This document shows positions 36,070 to 44,481 of a DNA stretch of 59,713 nt, one piece after another. Origin of the DNA: Thermoactinospora rubra (lineage in GTDB: Bacteria > Actinomycetota > Actinomycetes > Streptosporangiales > Streptosporangiaceae). The notes beneath the pieces are model-generated. The model saw only the letters and a program-made list of their open reading frames with translations. It was not told where the DNA came from and searched no databases. The first letter of the stretch is position 1; every line of letters begins with the position of its first letter. Location: the NCBI RefSeq assembly GCF_002093975.1, contig NZ_KZ084325.1:315040-374752 (forward strand), given 5' to 3'. A program made the position numbers and the translations under genes.

Positions 36070-36587
36070 TGGAGTTGACGACGTACATCGACGGCCTCCG
36101 GCGGGAGCTCAGCGCCGCCGCCGAGATCGCCGGCCCGGAGGCGGGCGCCGCGGCGGACCGGCTGACGTCCGCGCTCGAGGCGGCGGTCCGGCTGACCCTG
36201 CTCGAGGTGCTCTCCGACGCGGCCGACGAGGTGACCAGGCAGATCGAGCCGGGCGTCGTCGAGGTCCGCATCAGGGGCAGGGAGCCGCAGCTCGTGGTCA
36301 CCGCGCCCCCGGCCGGTCACAGCGGCTTCCCGTCCGGCTTCCCGCCTGGCGTGCCGCTGCCCCCCGAGCCGCCAGCGCCGCCTTCGCCTCCCGGCGAGGG
36401 CGAGCCCGGCACGGCCAGGATGACGCTGCGCCTGCCCGAGTCGCTCAAGGCCCGCATCGAGCAGGCCGCGAGCAACGCGGGCATGTCGGTCAACGCCTGG
36501 CTCGTGCGCGCCCTCACCTTCGCCGTCTCCGAGCAGCCGCCGCCCGGCATGCCGCCGGGCAAGCGCCTGACCGGCTGGGCCCGCTGA
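36069..36587 (+). CDS. Ribbon-helix-helix regulator (HicB/Arc-like C-terminus)
   Basis: 172 residues. An N-terminal helical and beta segment (1-80) leads to a Pro/Gly-rich linker (about 85-118), then an RHH DNA-binding motif MTLRLPESLKARIEQAA and GMSVNAWLVRAL (about 120-155). RHH proteins of this form are often annotated as HicB-type antitoxins, but no HicA toxin is present; instead a DUF4097 gene follows after 26 bp. It is therefore probably a dedicated autoregulator of this operon. Confidence 0.82.
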   Translation: MELTTYIDGLRRELSAAAEIAGPEAGAAADRLTSALEAAVRLTLLEVLSDAADEVTRQIEPGVVEVRIRGREPQLVVTAPPAGHSGFPSGFPPGVPLPPEPPAPPSPPGEGEPGTARMTLRLPESLKARIEQAASNAGMSVNAWLVRALTFAVSEQPPPGMPPGKRLTGWAR

Positions 36588-36613
36588 CCATTCGCACAAA
36601 GGAGCCAGACATC

Positions 36614-37453
36614 ATGCCGACCTTCCCCACCCCCGGACCGATCACCCTGCAGGTCTCCTTCGCCGCGGGCGACCTCGAGGTCGTCGCGGGCGACCGCGCC
36701 GACACCGACGTCCAGGTACGGCCCAGCCGCGGCGCCGACGAGGACTACGCCCGGTCGGTCCAGGTCGAGCACGCCGGCGACACCGTCGTGATCAAAGCCC
36801 CCGAGCCGGCGGCCTTCCGCCTGCGCAGCCCGTCCCTGCGCATCGTCGTCGGCCTGCCCTCGGGCTCGGCCGTCCACGCCACCACGGCCTCGGCGGACGT
36901 CTCCCTGCGCGGGCCGCTGGGCGGCGTGCAGGTGCAGACCGCCTCCGGCGACGTGTCGGTGGAGCAGGCCGGGGAGACGGCCGTCAAGACGGCCTCCGGC
37001 GACATCTCGATCGCACGTGTGGCATCACTTCGCATCAAGACGGCGTCAGGTGACGTCAAGTGCGGCACCGTCGAGGGCGATGCCGCCGTCACGTCCAGCT
37101 CGGGATCCGTGCGGATCGGCGCCGTCCACGGCACCACGGAGATCGAGACCACCAGCGGCGACGCCGAGCTGGAGCAACCCGGGGCCGAGGTGAGCGCGCG
37201 GTCCGCCTCGGGCGACCTCACCCTGCGCGGCGTGCGTCAGGGCCGCGTGGTCGCGCGCAGCGCGTCCGGCGACGTCACCATCGCCGTCGCCCATGGCACC
37301 GCCGCCTGGCTCGACGTGTCGTCCCTGTCCGGGCGGGTGAACTCCCAGCTGGACCGGACCGAGGCGCCGTCCGGCGGCGAGCCCACCGCCGAGGTCAGCG
37401 CTCGCACCACGAGCGGCGACATCTCCATCGTCCGGGCGGGAGCCGCGCGATGA
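36614..37453 (+). CDS. DUF4097 beta-helix-like repeat protein
   Basis: 279 residues of short repeated strands with the recurring motif TASGDVS/TTSGDA/SASGDL (about ten copies), typical of DUF4097/adhesin-like right-handed beta structures. No signal peptide or membrane helix is seen, which is unusual for an adhesin-like fold and suggests a cytoplasmic role. AAAGGAG precedes ATG 36614. It overlaps the next small gene by ATGA. Confidence 0.85.
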   Translation: MPTFPTPGPITLQVSFAAGDLEVVAGDRADTDVQVRPSRGADEDYARSVQVEHAGDTVVIKAPEPAAFRLRSPSLRIVVGLPSGSAVHATTASADVSLRGPLGGVQVQTASGDVSVEQAGETAVKTASGDISIARVASLRIKTASGDVKCGTVEGDAAVTSSSGSVRIGAVHGTTEIETTSGDAELEQPGAEVSARSASGDLTLRGVRQGRVVARSASGDVTIAVAHGTAAWLDVSSLSGRVNSQLDRTEAPSGGEPTAEVSARTTSGDISIVRAGAAR

Positions 37454-37671
37454 CAGACGAGCCCCTCTTCCGGCACGCCGTCCTCATTCACGTCGAGCAC
37501 ATGCGGCAGGCGGCCGAATCGCGTCTCGCGGCTCAGGCCCGGCGCTCTTCCAGGCGTTCCTCCCCGCCGCTCGTCACGCGCCGCCCCGGCTTCCGCCGCC
37601 GCCTGGCCACCGCCCTCCACCACCTCGCCGACACCATCGACACCCCGCCCTCCCGCCCGCTGGCGACCTGA
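37450..37671 (+). CDS. Small basic protein coupled to DUF4097
   Basis: 73 residues, Arg-rich in the middle (ARRSSRRSSPPLVTRR), with a helical N-terminus (FRHAVLIHVEHMRQAAESRLAAQ) and a helical C-terminus (RRLATALHHLADTID). ATG 37450 overlaps the DUF4097 stop by 4 bp, which supports it being a real gene. No domain is recognised. The charge suggests nucleic acid or membrane contact. Confidence 0.65.
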   Translation: MTDEPLFRHAVLIHVEHMRQAAESRLAAQARRSSRRSSPPLVTRRPGFRRRLATALHHLADTIDTPPSRPLAT

Positions 37672-38133
37672 GCCACGGCTTCGCGGGCCGGCGCCGAGCC
37701 CGTCCACGACCGCGTCCGGGGTAGGTGCTCTCTCGATCCACCCGGCAGGACAACGCCATCCCGGCCATCTCGCATCGGCGCAGTGGTGGCAGATGCCGAC
37801 CCGCCCAGGCCGGGCGACCAGGCCGACCCCGTTGCTTCCCGACTCAGGCGGGACACCCGTCGTTTCGAGCCCCAAGCAGGACACTCCGCCGCTTCGGACC
37901 GCAGGCGGGACAGGCGCCCGCCCGTCCCAGGCGGATGAGCGGCCTGGCCAACCCGTAGGGCGGCGTAGCCGCACGCGCCCATCGTCCCGCAGCCAGCGCG
38001 AGAGGGCAGCGAGGAGGCGCTGCGAGACGCCGCCAAGGACATGGGGGACGCATCCGATCCGGGGCCCTGCGGGAAACACGGCCTCCTTCCATCGCGCCCC
38101 TCGAAGCCCTACGAGCCGCCTGGGGTTCTGCCG
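37672..38133. other. Non-coding stretch, no convincing gene
   Basis: About 460 bp between the small basic gene and the 31-bp repeats. Open frames exist on both strands but are Pro/Arg-rich, have no ribosome sites and no recognisable domain. Short loosely repeated blocks such as AGGCGGGACA occur at about 37850 and 37910. I see no promoter or RNA gene. Confidence 0.5.
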
Positions 38134-38340
38134 GAAGCACCTGGGGGTCCTATGGAAGCACCCGGAGACTGCCTGGAGCCTGCGGGAAGCACCCGGGGAT
38201 CGCCTGGAGGTCATGCGAGAAGCGTCTGGAGGTCGCCTGGGCCCGCAGGAAGCGTCCGGGATCGCCTGGAGGCCCTGCGGAAAGCACCCGGGGTTGCCTG
38301 GGGCCTGCGGAAGCCCGTGGAAACCATTCCCGGAGGCCCC
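38134..38340. repeat. Degenerate 31-bp tandem repeats
   Basis: Units beginning GAAGC(A/G)(C/T)C start at 38134, 38155, 38186, 38219, 38249, 38280 and 38310, mostly 30-33 bp apart. Each runs roughly GAAGCACCCGGG, GATCGCCTGGAGG, CCTGCGG. Weaker copies extend on both sides to about 38065 and 38470. Unit lengths are not multiples of three, so the array is unlikely to be coding. Confidence 0.7.
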
Positions 38341-38487
38341 AGGGAAGTCCCCTGCCGGACTCCACCAGCCGTCAGGTCACGTACCGCTTCCCTTTTCCTG
38401 AGGTCCCGGGGAAATCCTCCAGAGGGTTTCGGAAAGCCGGGGAAGACGCTCCGGAGGCTTGAGGGAGTCCTCGGGAGGGAAGCCCGG

Positions 38488-40029
38488 TCAGGAGGACGCC
38501 ATGCGGTAGATCCCGTAGCCGAAGCCCTCCAGGCGGAGCCGCTCGCCCGACCACTCGACGCCGCCGCCCATCACCAGCTCACCCCCGTCCCCCGGCGCCG
38601 AGGCCGCCGCCGGAGCCGCGCCCGGGTTGACGGCCACCAGGAAGGAGCCCCTGCGGTACACGAACGGATATCCCGCGTTGAGCACCTCCACCTCTCCCCC
38701 GGTCCCCAGGTCCGGATGCGTCCGGCGCAGCTCGATCAGCGAGCGCACCAGCGACAGCAGCGAGCCGGGGTCGGCGCGCTGGTCGGCCACGTTGGGCCGC
38801 TCCGGGTCGGGGTCGGCCGGCAGGTAGGTGATCTGCGGGTCGGACTTGTCCCACTGCATGGGGGTACGGGAGCCCGCCCGGTTGTAGCCCTCGGCCAGCA
38901 GGCTGCCCTCGACGTCGGGCAGATCAGGGATGTACCGCATGCCGATCTCGTCCCCGTAGTAGATCGCCGGCAGCGTCGGCCACGTCAGCAGGAAGGCGAA
39001 GGCCGCACGCAGCTGCTCGCCGGTGCGCGCGCCGCAGGCCAGGCGCGGCCAGTCGTGGTTGGAGGTGGGCAGCGCGATGTGCCCGGTCCCCGCGATGGCG
39101 TCCTTGGCCTCCTTCCACTCGGCCAGGAAGTCCGCCGGGGATCCGGCTCCGGACGGGTCGAAGAAGCACGCCTCGACGGGCGTCCACGTGGTGGCCACGG
39201 TCCCGTTGTCCCACAGCGACCGGAAGGCCAGCCCCGAGAAGTGCAGGAAGAAGTCGGCGTGGAAGCCGCCGGGCACGGCGGTCTTGGGGTCGCCCCACTC
39301 GCTCAGCAGGACCGCCCCGGGGTGCTCCCGGTCCAGCCACCCGCGCAGCTCCCGCCACAGTTTGGCTGTCTCGACGTGCCCGGGATCGTCCTTCACCAGC
39401 GAGGAGGCCATGTCGACGCGGAAGCCGGCCACGCCCTGGCGCAGCCAGTAGTCCATGATGTCGCGCAGCGCCCGCCGGTTCTGCTGCGGCCCCTCGGCGT
39501 CGACGGGTTGCCGCCAGGGCTCGTCGGCGGACGGGCGCGCGTAGCCGTAGTTGAGCGCCGGCTGGAAGGGGAAGAAGTTGGGCCGGTAGGAGCCCGGCCG
39601 GGCGCCGGGCGAGGGGACGAAGCCCTCCACCATCTGGTCGGACCAGATGTAGCGGTGGTCGCCGGGGTCGTCGGCCGAGGCGAGGAACCAGGGATGCCGG
39701 TCGGAGGTGTGCCCGGCGACGAGGTCGAGGAGGATGCGGATGCCGCGCCGCCCGGCCGCCTCCACCAGGGAGGCTAGGTCGTCGCGCGTGCCGTACCGGG
39801 GATCGATGCGGTAGTAGTCGCTGACGTCGTAGCCCGCGTCGCGCATCGGGGAGGCGAAGCAGGGGGTGATCCACACGGTGTCGACGCCGAGCCAGGACAG
39901 GTACTCCAGGCGTTCCTCCAGGCCACGCAGGTCGCCGATGCCGTCGCCGTTGCCGTCGGCGAAGCTCTGCGGGTAGACCTGGTAGACAACGGCGTGGGCG
40001 AGCCAGTCGGTGGTGATATCGCGGCGCAT
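38488..40029 (-). CDS. GH13 alpha-amylase-family glycoside hydrolase (alpha-glucosidase/trehalose synthase-like)
   Basis: 513 residues. GH13 regions are present in order: VYQVYPQSFAD, DLVAGHTSDRHPWF, nucleophile Asp in GVAGFRVDMAS, acid/base Glu in VLLSEWGDP and the third Asp in PTSNHDWPRL. The QSF-DGNGDGIGDL motif near the N-terminus is typical of oligo-1,6-glucosidase/trehalose synthase relatives acting on short maltooligosaccharides. There is no signal peptide, so it is intracellular. ATG 40029 lacks a ribosome site; CACAAT ends 6 nt before it, so it may be leaderless. It is flanked downstream by the repeat region. Confidence 0.87.
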   Translation of the reverse strand: MRRDITTDWLAHAVVYQVYPQSFADGNGDGIGDLRGLEERLEYLSWLGVDTVWITPCFASPMRDAGYDVSDYYRIDPRYGTRDDLASLVEAAGRRGIRILLDLVAGHTSDRHPWFLASADDPGDHRYIWSDQMVEGFVPSPGARPGSYRPNFFPFQPALNYGYARPSADEPWRQPVDAEGPQQNRRALRDIMDYWLRQGVAGFRVDMASSLVKDDPGHVETAKLWRELRGWLDREHPGAVLLSEWGDPKTAVPGGFHADFFLHFSGLAFRSLWDNGTVATTWTPVEACFFDPSGAGSPADFLAEWKEAKDAIAGTGHIALPTSNHDWPRLACGARTGEQLRAAFAFLLTWPTLPAIYYGDEIGMRYIPDLPDVEGSLLAEGYNRAGSRTPMQWDKSDPQITYLPADPDPERPNVADQRADPGSLLSLVRSLIELRRTHPDLGTGGEVEVLNAGYPFVYRRGSFLVAVNPGAAPAAASAPGDGGELVMGGGVEWSGERLRLEGFGYGIYRMASS

Positions 40030-40087
40030 GGGGAAATTGTGGATTATTTCCGGCCGTAACGCGCAAGCCGGTGCCGGCAAAGGCACC

Positions 40088-40114
40088 ATCCATAAGACGG
40101 GATCCATAAGACGG
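40088..40114. repeat. Tandem 14-bp repeat upstream of the GH13 gene
   Basis: ATCCATAAGACGG occurs at 40088-40100 and 40102-40114, with a degenerate third copy (CACCCACAAGATGG) just after. They lie about 60-85 bp upstream of the GH13 start in the 128-bp gap between two minus-strand genes. Confidence 0.6.
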
Positions 40115-40157
40115 CACCCACAAGATGGCCCAGACGAGACCGGGCCCGAGCGTGCCG

Positions 40158-41132
40158 CTACGGGCGCACGGCCCCCATGAGCGGCCGACCGTAGTCCGAC
40201 AGGCTGACGACCTTGACCACGTCACCCGTCTGCGGCGCGTGGACGATCTTCCCGTCGCCCGCGTACAGGCTGACGTGCCCCAGCCCCTCGCTGAAGATCA
40301 GGTCGCCCGGCTGCAGGTCGTCCAGCGACACCTTGCGGTCGGCGCCCCAGCTCCACTGCTGCCAGGTGGTGCGCGGCAGCTCCACGCCGCCCGCCCGCCA
40401 GGCGGCCTGGGTCAGGCCGGAGCAGTCCCAGCCGTCCGGGCCCGTGCCGCCGTACCGGTACGGCTTGCCGACCTGGGCGAAGGCGAAGGACAGCGCGGCC
40501 GCGGCGTTGCCGGTGGCGGGACCGGTGTACTTGATGCCCGTGCTGTCGGGATTGCCCGTGCGGTAGGCGCCGAGCCGGACGAGCAGCGCCTTCTGCTGCT
40601 TGATCAGCTTTTCGATCTCCGCCTTCTCCCGCGCCACGGCGTCGCGGTGCGCGTTGGCGGCCTTCAGCGCCGCCTGGGCCTCGTCGCGCTGGGCGGCCAG
40701 CCCCTTGTTCTCCTCGACGAAGCGCGCCAGGCGCTGGGCCCGCTCGGCTGCGATCTGGTCGGCCAGGGCGAGCCTGGACAGCAGCGAGGAGGGGTCGGTG
40801 TCGGCCACGAGGGCGGGCCAGGAGACGATGTCGGCGCCCGCCCGGTAGCGGTCCACCGCCATGGAGACGACCTGGCCGCGCAGGTCCGAGACGCCGGCGA
40901 GCTTGGCCTGGTAGCGCTGGTTGAGCTTGCCGTAGAGGTTCCTGTACTTCTTGTACTCCTCGTTGGCGGTGTTGTAGCGGTCGACGATCTTGTCGGCCTT
41001 GTCGTTCAGCTTCTCCAGCCTGGCCTTGGCCTGCTTGATCGTGGGCTTCGGGTCCGCGAGCGCACCTCCGGGGTGCGCGAGCAGAGCCCCGATCGCGAGT
41101 GTGGCGGCCAGGGGTCCGCGGCCAAGCCTCAC
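40158..41132 (-). CDS. C40 (NlpC/P60) peptidoglycan endopeptidase with coiled coil
   Basis: 324 residues: signal peptide (1-26), long helical coiled coil (about 30-190, rich in Lys, Ala, Gln, Glu) and NlpC/P60 domain (about 215-324) with Cys in WDCSGLTQAAW and His in GHVSLYAGD plus HAPQTG. The layout matches RipA/CwlO-like hydrolases, in which the coiled coil allows FtsEX-type control. GTG 41132 has GGGAGG 7 nt upstream. Confidence 0.92.
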   Translation of the reverse strand: MRLGRGPLAATLAIGALLAHPGGALADPKPTIKQAKARLEKLNDKADKIVDRYNTANEEYKKYRNLYGKLNQRYQAKLAGVSDLRGQVVSMAVDRYRAGADIVSWPALVADTDPSSLLSRLALADQIAAERAQRLARFVEENKGLAAQRDEAQAALKAANAHRDAVAREKAEIEKLIKQQKALLVRLGAYRTGNPDSTGIKYTGPATGNAAAALSFAFAQVGKPYRYGGTGPDGWDCSGLTQAAWRAGGVELPRTTWQQWSWGADRKVSLDDLQPGDLIFSEGLGHVSLYAGDGKIVHAPQTGDVVKVVSLSDYGRPLMGAVRP

Positions 41133-41165
41133 AGCGTCGCCTCCCAGTGAATCACCTGGGGCGAA

Positions 41166-41171
41166 ATAGTA
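41166..41171 (-). promoter_or_regulatory. -10 element of the C40 hydrolase gene
   Basis: TACTAT on the minus strand (41171-41166) is a strong -10 match about 34 bp before the GTG start, in an AT-rich patch; the -35 (CTTAGT, 17 bp upstream) is weak. Confidence 0.4.
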
Positions 41172-41233
41172 CAGAAGTTAAAGGTGTGACTAAGCCAAGT
41201 TGACGGTTTCGATGCATTCGCCCGTCCCGCACC

Positions 41234-42553
41234 CTAGGCGCGGCCGAGCCTGCGCAGCAGCAAGGCAGACGGAACCGGTCTGGCACCCATCTTCCGCACC
41301 GAGTCGGCGACCTCGCGGTCGGAGGACACCACGGCGACGGCCCGGCCGGGCGGCTCGGCGCGGACCAGCTGCCTGATCAGGTCGTCGGCGCTCTCGCCTG
41401 GCGGGCTGAACAGCACGCGGACCCCGCGCGGGGCGTTGACCTGGACCGGCGCGTTGAGCTCGGCGCCGTCGAAGACCACGGTCACCTCGACGCGGGTCTG
41501 CGCCACCAGCCCGGCCAGCGCGGTCATGAGGCGCGAGCGCTGGTCGGCCAGCGTGAGCGTGCCGTACCCGGTCTTGGTCACGTTGTAGCCGTCGATGACC
41601 AGGTGCACCTGCGGGACGGCGAGCAGCTGGTCGAGCAGCTGCGGGTCGTCGTCGGCCAGGGCGCGGGCGGGCACGCGCATGCCGGGCGCGCCCGGGGTGA
41701 CGGCCGCGACGGAGTCGGCGGGCCGGTGGATCGTGGTGGGCAGCGCCAGCTCGCGGCGCAGCCCGGCCGAGGCGTCCTGGAGCGCGTCGAGCAGCACCCG
41801 GATGCGCGCCTCCTCGATGCTGCGGCCCTCGCGGGCCGCCCGCCGCGAGGCTTCGAGCTGCTTTTCCACATCGGCCAGGCGCTCGCGCAGCCGGCGCAGC
41901 TCGGCCTCCCCGGTGGCGCCCGCGCTGGCGGCGGCCGCCCTGGCCTCGTGGACCTCCTGCTCCAGCTCGGCGGTGCGCCGCTCGGCGGCTTTGAGCCGCT
42001 CGCGGGCGTCGTGGAGCTTGCGCCGCAGGTCGGAGTTCTCCGCGCGGGCCGCCTTGAGCTGCTCGCGCAGCCGGTCGGCCTCCTCCTTGGCGGCGCTCTT
42101 CTGCGCCGCGAGCTGCTCGCGCAGCCGGGCCACGGTCTGCTCCTGCGCCGAGCCCTCGGCGACGGCGGCGGCCCGCTCGATCTCCCCGCGGGCCGCCTCG
42201 ATCATGTCCTGCCAGCCCGGCGGTCTGATGAGGTAGGCCGCGGCGGCCACCAGCACCGGGTCGGCCGCGGGCGGCACGGCGCCGTCGGCGAGGCTGGCGG
42301 CCAGCTCGGGCCAGCCCTTCTCCACCGCCTCGGCGACCAGCTCGCGGAACTCCTTGTCGCTCTCCAGCTGCGCCGCGATGGGCGCGGCGCCGAGCTTGGC
42401 GCGCTTGCGCGGGTCGAACTTGGCGATGCCGCGCAGCGGCGGCGGCACCGAGGCAGCGGGCAGCGACCCGAGCACCTGGGCGGCCAGGTCGACGACGTTG
42501 AGTCGTACTTGCTCGGGAAGCGGACGAGACAGGCCTTCTCCGGCTGAGCTCAT
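41234..42553 (-). CDS. NYN (YacP/PIN-like) domain RNA nuclease with coiled coil
   Basis: 439 residues. The N-terminal helical part (1-130) is followed by a long coiled coil (about 135-265; ARLREQLAAQKSAAKEEADR and similar) and a C-terminal NYN domain (about 310-435) with VIDGYNVTKTG, VVFDGAE and VVSSDREVADSVRKMGA. The conserved Asp residues fit a metal-dependent RNase of the YacP/Rae1 type. It may act on ribosome-associated mRNA or stable RNA; inference. ATG 42553 has GGAGG 7 nt upstream. Confidence 0.85.
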   Translation of the reverse strand: MSSAGEGLSRPLPEQVRLNVVDLAAQVLGSLPAASVPPPLRGIAKFDPRKRAKLGAAPIAAQLESDKEFRELVAEAVEKGWPELAASLADGAVPPAADPVLVAAAAYLIRPPGWQDMIEAARGEIERAAAVAEGSAQEQTVARLREQLAAQKSAAKEEADRLREQLKAARAENSDLRRKLHDARERLKAAERRTAELEQEVHEARAAAASAGATGEAELRRLRERLADVEKQLEASRRAAREGRSIEEARIRVLLDALQDASAGLRRELALPTTIHRPADSVAAVTPGAPGMRVPARALADDDPQLLDQLLAVPQVHLVIDGYNVTKTGYGTLTLADQRSRLMTALAGLVAQTRVEVTVVFDGAELNAPVQVNAPRGVRVLFSPPGESADDLIRQLVRAEPPGRAVAVVSSDREVADSVRKMGARPVPSALLLRRLGRA

Positions 42554-42704
42554 CCTGCTGCCTCCGTCGCCTGCTGGTCATGCTTCTTACCGTTCCTGAC
42601 CTCAAGGGTACGGCTGCCGCCCGCGTGGGCCGGTCGGCCCTCGTGCGCGAAGGCCCCGCCGTACGGCCGATCCTTGCGCACCAGGGAGTCGCCACGTGTC
42701 TGGA

Positions 42705-42714
42705 CAAGCGCTTG
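42705..42714. promoter_or_regulatory. Palindrome CAAGCGCTTG upstream of the phosphotransferase
   Basis: A perfect 10-bp palindrome within GACAAGCGCTTGGT. It fits, at all but the first position, the AnCAAGnnCTTGnT pattern of TetR-type regulators of acyl-CoA and sterol catabolism. A candidate -10, TATGTA (42720-42725), lies just downstream, so a bound protein would block transcription. Confidence 0.5.
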
Positions 42715-42735
42715 GTTGGTATGTAGGACTGGTCC

Positions 42736-43791
42736 ATGTCCGAGCAGATGCGCACCTCCACGCGGGATCTGGCCGATCTCCACGACCGCCTGCGCGGCTG
42801 GCTGGCCGGCCGCATGGGCGTCCCGGTGACGGTCTCGGAGCTCGAACGGCCCGGCGGCAACGGGATGTCGAGCGAGACGCTGTTCTTCACGGCCGCCTGG
42901 CCGGGCGCGACGCGACGGTGCGTGGCGCGCCTGGCCCCGGCCCGGGAGGCGGTCCCGGTCTTCCCGAGCTACGACCTGGGCGCGCAGTTCGCGGTCATGC
43001 GGGTGGCGAGCCGGCACGTCCCGGCGCCGAGGGCGCTGTGGTACGAGCCGGACGACGCCTTCCTCGGGGCGCCCTTCATCGTCATGGAGCGCGTGGACGG
43101 CCTGGTGCCCCCGGACGTCATGCCGTACACGATGGAGGGCTGGCTGCTGGAGGCGGCGCCGGCGGACCGGCGGCGGCTGCAGGACGCGACGGTCGGCGTG
43201 CTGGCGGCGCTGCATTCGGCCGACCCCCGGCACGAGGCGCTGGCGTGTCTGGGGCCCGGCGGGCTGCGGGCCCACGTGGACGCCGCGCGGGAGTACTACG
43301 AGTGGGCGCACGGGTCCCTGCGGATCCCGGTGCTGGAGCGGGCCTTCGCGTGGCTGGAGGCGCACTGGCCGGCCGAGCCGGGCCCGGACGTGCTCAACTG
43401 GGGGGACGCGCGCATCGGGAACGTGATCTACCGGGACTTCGCGCCGGTGGCGGTGCTGGACTGGGAGATGGCCGCCCTCGGTCCGCGGGAGGTCGACCTG
43501 GGGTGGATGGTCTTCCTGCACCGGTTCTTCCAGGACATCGCCGTGGCGCTGGGGCTGCCCGGGTTGCCGGAGTTCATGCGGCGCGAGGACGTCTGCCGGA
43601 CATATCACCAGATTTCCGGTTATGAGCCTCGTGACATGGGCTTCTACGAGATGTATGCCGCCCTCCGCCACGGCGTCATCATGGCGAGGGTCTGGCACCG
43701 GCGCATCCACTTCGGCGAACAGCCCATGCCGGACGACCCCGACGACCTCGTCATGCACCGGGCGGCCATCGAGGAGCTGCTCGCCGGGTAG
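42736..43791 (+). CDS. APH-family phosphotransferase (acyl-CoA dehydrogenase-associated type)
   Basis: 351-residue aminoglycoside-phosphotransferase-fold enzyme. The catalytic loop is LNWGDARIGN and the metal-binding motif is AVLDWEMAALG. IVMERVDG and the overall length fit the subgroup linked to acyl-CoA dehydrogenases (ACAD10/11-like), which phosphorylates 4-hydroxyacyl-CoA or similar rather than antibiotics. The family link supports the acyl-CoA-type operator upstream. ATG 42736 is 10 nt after the -10, so the leader is very short. It is convergent with the response regulator. Confidence 0.82.
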   Translation: MSEQMRTSTRDLADLHDRLRGWLAGRMGVPVTVSELERPGGNGMSSETLFFTAAWPGATRRCVARLAPAREAVPVFPSYDLGAQFAVMRVASRHVPAPRALWYEPDDAFLGAPFIVMERVDGLVPPDVMPYTMEGWLLEAAPADRRRLQDATVGVLAALHSADPRHEALACLGPGGLRAHVDAAREYYEWAHGSLRIPVLERAFAWLEAHWPAEPGPDVLNWGDARIGNVIYRDFAPVAVLDWEMAALGPREVDLGWMVFLHRFFQDIAVALGLPGLPEFMRREDVCRTYHQISGYEPRDMGFYEMYAALRHGVIMARVWHRRIHFGEQPMPDDPDDLVMHRAAIEELLAG

Positions 43792-43803
43792 CGCCGCCCC
43801 GCC

Positions 43804-44481
43804 TCATCCCTCCGTGCCGTCGTGGACACCGCCGTCGTAGACGCTGTCGTAGACCAGCAGCGCGATCTGGACCCGGTTGTTGAGCCCCAGCTTGGTGAGG
43901 ATGCGCGACACGTGTGCCTTCACCGTCGCCACGCTCATGTACAGCTCTCTTCCGATCTCCGCGTTGGACTTGCCCTGCCCCACGGCCATGGCCACCTCGC
44001 GCTCGCGCTCGCTCAGCCGGTCCAGCAGCGCGCGGGCGCGGGCGCGCCGGTCGGCGGCGGCGCCGTCGGCGACGTGGGCGATGAGCTGCCGCGTCACCTG
44101 GGGTGACAGGATCGGCTCCCCCGCGGCCACCCGGCGCACGGCCTCCACCAGGTCACGCGGCGGGATGTCCTTGAGCAGGAACCCCGCCGCGCCCGCCCGC
44201 AGGGCGCGCAGGACCTGCGCGTCGGCGTGGAAGGTGGTGAGCACGATCACCTCGGGCGGGCTGGCCCCGGCGCGCAGCGCCTCGGTGGCGGTCAGCCCGT
44301 CGACGGTCGGCATGCGGATGTCCATGAGCACGACGTCGGGCCGGTGCGCGGCCACGAGCTTGGGGACCTCGGACCCGTCGCCGGCCTCGCCGACGATCTC
44401 GATGTCCTCCGCCCCGGAGAGGATCATGGACAGTCCGGCGCGGACGAGGGCGTCGTCGTCGACGATGAGCAGGCGGATCAT
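43804..44481 (-). CDS. LuxR/NarL-type response regulator
   Basis: 225 residues. The receiver domain (1-120) has IVDDDALVRAG, phospho-acceptor Asp in VVLMDIRMP and the KDIPP lysine. The output HTH (about 155-215) has LSEREREVAMAVGQGKSNAEI and VATVKAHVSRILTKL. It pairs with the histidine kinase, whose stop overlaps its start by ATGA. Targets are unknown; the adjacent membrane genes are candidates. Confidence 0.94.
   Translation of the reverse strand: MIRLLIVDDDALVRAGLSMILSGAEDIEIVGEAGDGSEVPKLVAAHRPDVVLMDIRMPTVDGLTATEALRAGASPPEVIVLTTFHADAQVLRALRAGAAGFLLKDIPPRDLVEAVRRVAAGEPILSPQVTRQLIAHVADGAAADRRARARALLDRLSEREREVAMAVGQGKSNAEIGRELYMSVATVKAHVSRILTKLGLNNRVQIALLVYDSVYDGGVHDGTEG

Noticed and set aside
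36069..36587. Toxin-antitoxin (HicAB) locus
   Set aside because: Only the RHH motif supports it; no HicA-like toxin lies beside it.
37793..38401. Open frames of up to 200 codons in the repeat region, both strands
   Set aside because: Low complexity, repeat units not multiples of three, no ribosome sites; explained by GC-rich repeats lacking stops.
42736..43791. Aminoglycoside resistance gene
   Set aside because: APH fold only; motifs and length match the acyl-CoA-linked subgroup, and nothing nearby suggests resistance.
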